Source: Vanilla planifolia
Lineage: Eukaryota; Streptophyta; Magnoliopsida; Asparagales; Orchidaceae
Length of the DNA stretch: 64,000 bases
Direction: 5' to 3'
NCBI GenBank assembly: GCA_023846275.1
Contig: CM043870.1
Location: forward strand, 14,421,527 to 14,485,526
Positions 55,688 through 64,000 of this stretch are shown one piece after another (position 1 is the first letter of the stretch; each line of letters opens with the position of its first letter). The translations under genes were made by a program, and so were the position numbers. Below the pieces are notes generated by a model. The model worked only from the letters and a program-made list of their open reading frames with translations, made no database searches and was not told the DNA's origin.

Positions 55688-58600
55688 TAGAGGAGAGCAA
55701 TGTAGAGTAGAGTAGAGAATGGAAGAGCAAAGTAGAGGAGGGTAGAGCTAGGTCAGGTTAGGGTATGCTAGGCTAAAAAGAGTATAGTAGAGTAGGGTAG
55801 AGTAGTGTAGAGTTAGGTTAAGCTAAGCAAGGCTATGATAGGCTAAGTTAGCCTACACTAGGCTAGGCTGGAGTAGTTTAGAGTACAGTAGAATAATGTA
55901 GAGCTAAATTAGGCTAGGCTTGTGTATAGAAGAGTATCGTAGTGTATAGTAGAATAGAGTAGAGTAGAGTAAAAAGAGTAGAGTAGAGAAAAGTAGAGTA
56001 GAATAGAGTAGAGTAGAGGAGAGTAGAGTAGAGCAAAGTAGAGTGGAGTAGAGTATAATAGAGTAGAGCTAGGTTAGGTTATGTAAGGCTAGGCAAGGCT
56101 AGGCTAGGTTAGGTTAGGATAGGCCTGGCTAGGCTAGAGTAGAGTCAAGTCGAGTAGAGTAGAGCTAGGTTAGGCTATGCTAGGCCTGGCTAAGCTAGAG
56201 TATAATAGAGTAGAGTAGAGTAGAGTAAAGCAGAGCAGGCAAGAGCAACACAGAATATAGTAGAGTAGGGTAGAGTAGAGCAGAGAAGAGTTGAGTAGAG
56301 TAGAGTAGAGTTGCATTAAGTTAGGCTAGGTTAGGTTAGTATAAGATGGGTACACTAGGTTAAGCTAGCATAGAGTAGAGTTGAGCTAGGTTAGGTTAGG
56401 CTAGACTAGAGTATAGTAGAGCAAAGTAGAGTAGATTAGAGTAGAGTAGAGTAGAGTAGAGCAGAACAGAGTGGAGCAAAGAAGAGTAGAGCATAGCAAA
56501 GCTAGGTTAGGCTAGGCTAAACTAGGCTAGGCTAGAGTATGGTGGAGTAGAATAAACTAGAGTAGAGTAGATAGAGTAAAGAAAGGATAGGTTAGGCTAG
56601 GTTAAGTTAGAGTTCAGTATAATAGAGTTGATTAAAAAAGAATAGATTAGAGTATAGTGTAAGGCTTGGTTGGGCTAAGCTAGGCTTGGTTAAGTTAGGC
56701 TAAGCTAGGTTAGGGTATAGTAGAGTACTCATCAGTAGAGTACAGTAAAGTAGAGTAGAGTAGAGCTAGGTTAGGCATGTTTAGGCTAGGCTAAGTTAGG
56801 TTAGGCTGGAGTAGAGAGGTGCAAAGTAGAGTAGAGTTAAGTGGAGTAAAATAGAGTATAGCTAGGCTAGGCGAGGCTAGGCTAGGTAATGCTAGAGTTT
56901 AGTAATGTAGAGTAGAGTAGAGAAAAGTAGAGCTAAGTTTGGCTACACTTGGCTAAATTAGGCTATAGTAAAGTATAAAAGAGTATAGCAGAGTAGAGTA
57001 GAGTAGAGAAGAGCAAAATAGAGCAGAGTATAGCAGAGCAAAGCAAAGTAGAGTGGAGTGGAGTAGAGCAGAGTAGAGTTATGTAGAGCAGAGCTAAGTT
57101 CAGCTAGGTAAGGCTTGAGTTGAGTATAGAATAGTAGACTACAACAAGGTTAGGCTAAGTTGGGCAAGGCTTGGCTAGGTTGGAGTGGCTAGGCTGGGCT
57201 AGACTAGAATAGAGTAGAGTAGTCTAAAGCAGAGCGTAGTAGAGTTAGGTTAGGCAGAGCTAAGCTAAGTTTTGTTAGGTTAGAAAAGAATGGAGTAGAG
57301 TAGAGTAGAGTAGAGAAGTGTGTAATAGAGTAGAGTAGAGCTAAGCATAGTAAAGTAAAGTAGAATAGAGTAAAGCAGAGCATAGAAGAGCAAAGTAGAG
57401 CAAAGCAGAGCAAAGTATCACAATGTAGAGCAAAGTAGAGTTAGGTTAGGGTAAGCTAGGCTAGCCTAAGCTAAGTTAATGTACAACAAAGAAAAGTATA
57501 GTAGAGTAAAGTAGAGTAGAGTAGAGTAGAATAGAGTTGTGTGAGGTATAGTAGAGTAGAGTATAGTAAAGTAGTGTAGAGTAGAATAGAGTAGAGCAAA
57601 GGTTAGTAGAGTAGAGTTGAGTATAGTATATTAGTGTAGATTAGAGTAGAGCATAGTAGAGTTGAGTAGGGTATAGTAGAGTTTAGTAGAATAGAGTAAA
57701 GTGGAGAAGGATAGAGTATAGTGGAATAGAACAGAGTAGAACAAAGTAGAGCTGAGTTGAGTTGAACATAGTAGAGTAGAGCAGAGTGAAGTAAAGCAGA
57801 GCAGAGTAAAATAAAGTAGAGTAGAGCAGAGCACAATAGAGCAGAGCAAGTTAAAGCAAGGCTAGGTCATGTTAGGCTAGGTTAGTCTAGGTTAGGCTAA
57901 AGTAAAATAGAGAAGGGTAAAGCAGCATCGAGTAGAGCTAGGTTAGGTTAGGTCTGTTAGGCTTGGTTTGAGTAGAGTAGACTAGAGTAGACAAGAGTAG
58001 AGTAGAGTAGAGTGGAATAGAGCTAGGTTATGTTATGTTAGGCTAGGTTAGAATAGAGCAGAGTATAGTACAGCTAGGTTTGGCTATGCTAGACTAGACT
58101 ATAGTTGAGAAGAGTATAGTAGATAAGAGAATAATAGAATAGAGTAGAGTAGAGTAGAGTAGAGCAGAGAAATGTAGAGCTAGATTAGGCTAAGCTAAAC
58201 TTAGCTAAACAAGGCTAAGTTAGAGTAAAGTATAATAGGGTAGATTAGAGTAGAGTAGATTTGAGTAGAGTAGAGAAGAGTAAAGTAGAGTAAAGCTAGG
58301 TTAAGTTAGGCTCAGCTAGGCTTAGCTATGATAGGGTTGGCTAGACTAGGCTATGTTATGGTATAGTAAATTAGAGTAGAGTAGAGTAGAGCTAGGTTAG
58401 GTTTGCCTAGGCTAGGTTATGCTAGACTAGGTAAGAGAAGAGTAGAGTAGACAAGAATAGAGTAGAGCAAAGCAAAGAAGAAAAGTGTAGAGTAGTATGG
58501 AGTAGAGAAGAGCATAGTAGGGTATAGAAGTGCAAAGCTAGGTTAGGCTAGGCTATGCTAGGCTGGAGTAGAGAAGGTAGAGTAGAGAAACGTTATGCCA

Positions 58601-61600
58601 GGATAGGAGTGGTTAGAGTGGCTAGGGTAGGCTACGCTAAACTAGGCTAGAGTATAGTGGAGTAGAGTAGAGAGGAGCAGAGTAGAGTAGAGCAGAGCAG
58701 AGTATAGCAGAGCAAAGTAGAGTAGAGTAGAGCTGATCATAGTAGAGAAGAGTAGAGTAGAGCATGGTTAAGTAAAGCTAGGCTATGTTAGGCTTGGCTA
58801 GGTTAGAGTTGAGTAGATTAGACTTGATTTGAATAGAGTAGAGTATAATAGAGTAAAGTAGAGTAGAGAAGAGTAGAGCTAGGTTAAGCTAAGCAAAGTA
58901 AGGCTAGGAAGGAGTAAAATAGAGTAGAGTAGAGTAGAGCTTGGTTAGGTTAGTCTATGTTAAGCTAGGCTAGGTTAGAGTAGAGTGGAGTAGCTTAGAG
59001 CAGTGCATAGCAGAGTAGAGTAGATCAAAAAATAGCAAAGAAGAGTAGGGTAAAGCAGAGTAGATAAGAGTAGAGCAAAGTAGAGCAGAGTAGCGTAGAG
59101 TAGAGTAGAGTAGAGTAGAGTAGAGCAGAGCATAGCAGAGTATACCTAGGTTAGGTGAGGCTAGGCTAGAGTAGAGTAGAGTAGAGTATAGTAGAGCTAA
59201 GATAAGTTGAGCTAGGCTAAGCTATGTTAGAGTAGATTAGAATACAATATAGTTGATTAGAGGTTAGTATAATAGAGTAAAGTAAAGGAAAGCTAAGCAA
59301 GGCTAGAGTTGGCTTGGCTAGGTAAGGCTAGAGTAGAGCTAGGTTAGGTTAGGTGAGGCTAGGTTAGGCTAAACAAGATAGGAGTAGAATAGTGTAGAGT
59401 ATAGTAGAGGAGAGCAGAGCAGAGTTGCATAGAGTAGAGCAAAGTAAAACAGAGTAGAGTAGTGAAAAGCAGAGTAGAGTAGAGCATAATAGAGTAGAGT
59501 AGAGTAGAGCAGAGCTGAGTATAGTAGAGTAGAGTAGAGCTTGGTTAGACGAAGCTGGGTTAGAAAAGAGTAGAGTAGAGTAGGGTAGAGTAGATTATAC
59601 TAAAGTAGAGCTAGGTTAGGCTAGTCTAGGGTAGATTAAAGTAGAGTAGAGTAGAGCTAGGTTATGTTAGGCTAGGCTAGAATGCAATAAAGCATAGTAG
59701 AGTAGAGTAGAGCAGAGTGGACTAGAGCAAAACAAAGCAGACTAGAGCAGAGTAGAGCATACCTAGGTTAGGCTAGGCTCGATTAGGATAGGCTAGGCTA
59801 AAGTAGAGTAGAGCTTGGTTATGTTAGGCTAGGATGTGCTAGTTTAGAGTAGTATAGGATAGAGTATATAAGAGTAGAGTAGAGTAGAGTAAAGTAAACA
59901 TGATCTAGGTTTGGTTAGGCTATGCTAGGTTAGGATAGGCTGAGCGAGGCTAAAATAGAGTAGAATAGAGTTTGGTGGAGTAGAGCAGAGTTGAGCTAGG
60001 TTAGGCTAGGCTAAACTTGGCTAGAGTAAAGTAGAGCACAATAGAATACAGTATAGTGGAGTAGAGTGGAATAATGTAGAGTAGAGCAGAGCAGAGTAGA
60101 GTAAAGCAGAGTAGAGCAAAGTAGAGCTGAGCAGAGTAGAGTAGAATAGAGTAGAGTAAAATAGAGTAGTGTAAAGCATAGTAGAGTAAAGCAAAGTAGA
60201 GCTAAGTGGAGCAGAGCAGAGCTTAGAAGAGTTGTGCAGAGCAGAGCAGAGTAGACTATAACAAGTTAGGGTAGACGAGGCTATGCTAGGTTAGAGCAGA
60301 GTAGAGCATAATAGAGTGGAGCAGAGAAGAGCAAAGCAGAATAGTGTAGAGCATAATAGAATAGATTAGAGCAGAGCAGAGCAGAGTAGAGTAAAGAAGA
60401 GAAGAGCAGAGCAAAGGAGAGTGGAGAAGAGTAGAGCATAGCAAATAGAGTAGTGTAAACCTAGGATAGGCTAGGCTAGCCTAAGTTTGACTAGGCTAAG
60501 CTAGGCTCGAATACAGTAAGGTAGAATAGAGCTAGGTTAGGCTAGGCTAGGTTATGTTAGAATAGAGTAGAGTAGAGTAAAGTAGAGTGGAGTGAAGTAG
60601 AGTAGAGTATAGTAGAGTAGACTAGAGTAGAGTAAAGTAAGGCTAAGTTAGACGAGGCTAGGGAAGGCTAGGCTGGCCTAAGCGAGAGTATAGTCGAGTA
60701 GAGTAGAAAAGAGTAAAGTAGATTAGAATAAAGCTTTGTTAGGCTAGGCTTAGTGAGAGTAGTGTAAAGTAGAGGAGAACAAAGGAGAGCAAAGAAGAGA
60801 AGAGCGAAGTAGAGAAGAGCAGAGCATAGTAGAGTAGAGTAAAGCAGCATTGAGCAAAGTAGAATTGAGTAGAGTAGAGTAGAGTAGAATAGAGCTAGGT
60901 TAGGCTGAGTTAGGCTTGGCTAGACTTGGTTAGAGTAGAATAGAGTAGATTAGAGTAGAATAGATAAGGACAGAGTACAGTACGATAGCGTAGAGTATAG
61001 TAGAGCATAGTGTAGTAGAGTATAGTAGAGTAGAGTAAAGCAAGGTTAAGTTAGCCTAGGCAAGGTTAGGCTAGGCTAGGCTAGGATAAGCAAAGCTAGA
61101 GTAGAGTAAAGAAGAGTAGAGTAGAGTAGAGTATAGTAAAGTTTAATAATATAGAGTAGAGCTATGTTAACTAAGCTAAGCTAGAGTATACTAGAGTAGA
61201 GTAAAGTAGAGTAAAGCAAAGCAAAATAGAGTAGAGCACAATAGAGTAGAGCAAAGCAGAGTAGAGTAGAGCTAGGCTAAGCTAGGTTAGGCTAGGCTAA
61301 GCTTGGAAAGGTTAGGGTAGAGTAGAGTAGAGTAGATTATAGTAGAGAAGAGTCGAGTAGAGGTAAATTAGGTTAAGCTAAACTAGAGTATAATAGAGTA
61401 GAGTAGAGAAGAGTGTAGTAGAGCAAAACTATATAGAGCAGAGTAGAGAAGAAGAGAGCAGAGAATAAATGAGTAGAGCAGAGAGAGTAGAGTAGAGAAG
61501 CGTAGAGCTATGATAGCCTAGGCAAGGCTAAGCAAGGCTAGGTTATGCCAGAGTAGAGCAGAGCTAGGTTAGGCTTGGCTAGGCTAGACAAGGATTTTCT

Positions 61601-62698
61601 AGAGTAAGGTAGAGTGGTGGAGTAGAGTACAGCTAGGTCAGGGTTGGCTAGGAAAGGCTAGGTTAGAGTAGAGCAGAGCATAATAGAGTAAAGAAGAGTA
61701 GAGTGAAGCATAAGAGAGTAGAGCATAGTAGAATAGAGCAGAGTAGAGAAGAGTAAAGCAAAACAAAGCAGAGTAGAGCAAAGTAGAGTAGAGCAGAGTA
61801 GAGAAGAGTAGATCAGAGCAAATAAAAGAGAGCAATGTTAGGTTAAGATAGGTTTGGTTTGGTAAGGCTAGGACAGGCTTGAGTTGAGTAGAGCAGAGGA
61901 GGGCTAGGTTATGCTAGGCTTGTCTAAGTTAGAGTGGAGTAGAGTTGAGCGGAGTAGAGTAGAGTATATTAGAGTAGAATTGAGTAGGGTAAAGTAGAGT
62001 AGAGCTAAGTTGGGCTAGGCTAGGCTATGTTAGGGTAGTGTATGCTTGGCTAGGCTTGAGTAGAGTAGAGTAGAGTAATGTAGTGTATAGCTTGGTTAGG
62101 CTAGGCTAGGTGAGAGTAGAGTAGAGTAGAGTAGAGCATGGCAAAAGAAGACTACAACATAGTAGAGAAGAGCAGAGCGTAGTGGAGCAAAGTAGAGCTT
62201 GTTTAGGCTGAGCTAATCTAGGCTAAGCTAGGTTAGAATAGAATAGAGTAGAGTAGAATAGAGTAGATTAGAATAGAGTAAAGAGGATTAGAGTAGAGTA
62301 TAGTATCATAGAGTAGAGTAGAGTAAAGGTAGGTTAGGCTAGGTTAGAGTAGAGTTGAGAAGAGTAGAGCAAAGTAAAGTAGAGTATAGTAGAGTATGAT
62401 AGAGTAGAGTAGATTAGAGCTATGTTAAGCTAAGCTATGCTAGTGTACAATTGAACAGGGTAGAGTAAAGTAGAGCTAGGTTAGGCTTGACAAGGCTAGG
62501 ATAGGCTACAGTTGGCTGGACTAGGCTAAGCAAGGCTAGAGTAGAATGGAGTTGGGTAGAGTAGTGTAGAGTAGAGTGGAGTATAATAGAGTAGGGCCAT
62601 ATTAGGCTAGGATAGGCTAGAGTGGAGTAGAGTAGAGTAGACTAAAGTAGAGTATAGCTGATTAGAGTTGAGTGGAGTAAAGTAGGGCAGAGTAGAGT

Positions 62699-62727
62699 AA
62701 AGGAGAGGAGAGGGGAGGAGAAGAGAA
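62699..62727 (+). repeat. Polypurine run
   Basis: Twenty-nine bases of A and G only, with GGAGAGG and GGGGAGG words, bounded by T62698 and C62728. A local GGAGA variant amplification. Confidence 0.7.
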
Positions 62728-63115
62728 CATAGCAAAGCAGAGTAGAGTAGAGTAGTATAGTGCATAGTAGAGTAGAGAAGAGTAGAGTAGAGCTGAGCTA
62801 GTTTAGGCTAGGCTAGGCTAGGCTTTGCTAGGTTAGGATAAAGTAGAGTAAAGTAGAGTAGAGTAGAGTAATGTAAAGTAGAGAAGAGTAGAGTAGAGCT
62901 AGGTTAGGCTAGGTAAGGCACAGCTTGGCTTGAGTAAAGTAGAGTAGGGTAAAGTAGAGTAGAGTAGATTAGAGTATAGCTTGATAGGCTAGGCTAGGCT
63001 AAGCAAACCTTGGCTAGAGTAGAGTAGAGTAGAATAGAATAGAATAGAGTAGTGTAGAGCAGAGTAGATTAGAGTAGAGTATAGCAGAGTGTATTAGAGT
63101 AGAAGTTAGTAGAGT

Positions 63116-63174
63116 AGAGGAGAGAAGAGTAAAGGAGAGGGGAGGAGAGGAGAGGAGAGGAGAGGAGAGAAAAG
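63116..63174 (+). repeat. Polypurine block
   Basis: Purine-only from 63,116 to 63,129 and from 63,131 to 63,174, interrupted by one T. GGAGA repeats with one GGGGAGG. The 44-base run is comparable to those at 7,143 and 36,088. Confidence 0.75.
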
Positions 63175-63826
63175 TAGAGTAGAGTATAGTAGAGTAGAGT
63201 AGAGCAAAGCAAAGTAGAGTTGAGCTTAGGAGAGTAGAACAGAGAAGAGCAGAGCAAAGGAGAGAAGAGTAGAGTAGAGAAAAATAGAGAAGAGCAGAGT
63301 AGAGTCAAGCAGAGTATAGTAGAGCTAGCTTAGGCTTTGCTAGGTTGGGCTTGAGTAAAGTAGACTAGTGTAGAGTAGAGTAGAGCATATCTAGGCTAGG
63401 CTAGGTTACAGTAGAGTTGAGCAGGGTAGAGTAAAGTAGAGTATAGAAGAGTAGATTAGAGTAGAGTAGAGTTGAGTAGAGCTAGGTTTGGCAAGGATAT
63501 GTAAGGCTTGGTTATGCTAGAGTAGAGTATAATAGAGAAGAGCAAAGTAGAGCAGAGTAAAGAAGAGAAGAGTAGAGTAGAGTTGAGCAGAGTAGAGCAT
63601 AGCAGAGTAGAGAAGAGTAGAGTATAACGGTGTTGAGAAGAGCTTTTTTAGGCTTTTCTTGGATAGTTAGAGTAGGTTAGAGTAGAGTAGAGTAGAGTAA
63701 AGTAGAGCTAGGTTAGGTTAGGTTAGGCTAGCTTAGAGTAGAGTAGAGTAGAGTAGAATGGAGTATAGTAGATTAGAGTTAAGTAGAGTAAATTAGAGTA
63801 CAGTAAAGCTTGGTTAGGCTAGGGTA

Positions 63827-63876
63827 GGGTAGGCTAGCCTTGGCTAGGCTAGGGTAGGCTAGCCTTGGCTAGGCTA
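63827..63876 (+). repeat. Perfect 25-bp tandem duplication in a TAGGC block
   Basis: A 25-bp unit beginning GGGTAGGCTAGCCTTGG occurs at 63,827-63,851 and again without mismatch at 63,852-63,876. The unit is five pentamers long. As at 5,821 and 37,184, perfect identity points to recent duplication in pentamer register. Confidence 0.9.
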
Positions 63877-63940
63877 GGCTAGAGTAGAGTAGAGTAGAGT
63901 GGAGTAGAGTAGAGTGGAGAAGTGTAGAGTAGAGTAGAGT

Positions 63941-63980
63941 AGAGGAGAGTAGAGGAGAGTAGAGGAGAGTAGAGGAGAGT
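63941..63980 (+). repeat. Four perfect copies of a 10-bp unit
   Basis: AGAGGAGAGT is repeated four times without mismatch. It is a dimer of TAGAG in which every second unit carries the T-to-G change. Alternating dimers also occur at 10,741-10,770 (TAGAGTATAG three times) and about 14,090-14,115 (AGAGTAAAGT), so amplification often uses two-pentamer units. Confidence 0.9.
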
Positions 63981-64000
63981 AGAGTAGAGTAGAACATAGA

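Larger units (their letters stand above)
48845..64000 (+). repeat. Composite TAGAG/TAGGC pentanucleotide satellite array, right arm
   Basis: The same two-part pentamer array resumes directly after the unique island, in the same orientation and with the same block boundary words (for example around 48,891, 49,388, 54,010 and 63,706). That is what would be expected if the island was inserted into a pre-existing array. The arm runs off the window edge. I see no unique-sequence island, gene or RNA in it. Local departures are polypurine GGAGA runs (55,619-55,687, 62,699-62,727, 63,116-63,174) and perfect short duplications near the end (63,827-63,876 and 63,941-63,980). I did not find long duplications of the 26-43 kb type here, but by-eye comparison could miss diverged ones. 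Confidence 0.95.

Noticed and set aside
378..63308. Dozens of open frames of 60-154 residues rich in Leu, Tyr, Ser and Thr
   Set aside because: They are translations of minus-strand CTCTA repeats, which lack stop codons. They have no domain, no start context or codon bias, overlap one another in other frames, and end wherever a TAGGC block or indel occurs.
1..64000. Nucleosome-length spacing of TAGGC blocks
   Set aside because: Block starts in the first kilobases are irregular (about 45 to 400 bases apart), so no fixed period is supported by eye; an autocorrelation would be needed.

Overview
This window is almost entirely satellite-like DNA. I see no protein-coding gene and no recognisable tRNA, complete rRNA gene or CRISPR array. 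About 63 kb of the 64 kb is a degenerate pentanucleotide array in a single orientation. On the + strand it alternates two kinds of block: long runs of TAGAG (AGAGT) and shorter runs of TAGGC/TAGGT. The entry into the second block type nearly always reads GAGCTAGGTTAGGCTAGG, and the exit reads GGCTAGAGTAGAG. Point variants (TAAAG, CAGAG, TATAG, TTGAG, TGGAG, TAGAA) are scattered everywhere. The + strand is purine-rich, C is scarce and CpG is rare. The many Leu/Tyr/Ser/Thr-rich open frames are minus-strand artefacts, because CTCTA repeats contain no stop codon.

Organism: a nuclear genome of a eukaryote. A flowering plant is my best guess, resting on one island at about 47,987-48,844. The island starts TGTAACAGCCC, carries a TATAAAA box and a consensus splice donor, and has the GCCGGCGA-type words of plant Ty3/gypsy LTRs. 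I cannot name the species.

Layout: (1) 1-1,110, plain array. (2) 1,111 to about 5,080, three higher-order repeat (HOR) units in tandem with six shared landmarks in fixed order; unit 1 is a short form (about 1.13 kb), units 2 and 3 a long form (about 1.4 kb). (3) 5,081-26,499, plain array with a few local repeats, including a (TATAG)n patch at 16,591-16,715. (4) 26,500-26,545, a small inverted repeat and non-array words. (5) About 26,560-34,380 and 34,381-43,250, two adjacent, collinear, diverged copies of a 7.7-8.9 kb segment. Copy 1 has a private insert of about 33 bp with an rRNA-like word (28,800-28,838). Copy 2 has a private perfect 50-bp tandem duplication (37,184-37,283) and about 1.15 kb of HOR sequence (about 41.2-42.65 kb) related to the units near the window start. 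(6) 43,251-47,986, plain array. (7) 47,987-48,844, the LTR-like island with a perfect (GA)n tract and a GC-rich minisatellite at its 3' end. (8) 48,845-64,000, plain array in the same orientation, with young local duplications at the far end.

There is no gene cooperation to describe. The content of the window is its repeat history: pentamer amplification, kilobase-scale HOR formation, a segmental tandem duplication, divergence, local slippage, and one insertion of unrelated DNA. All alignments were made by eye, so identity values and breakpoints are approximate.
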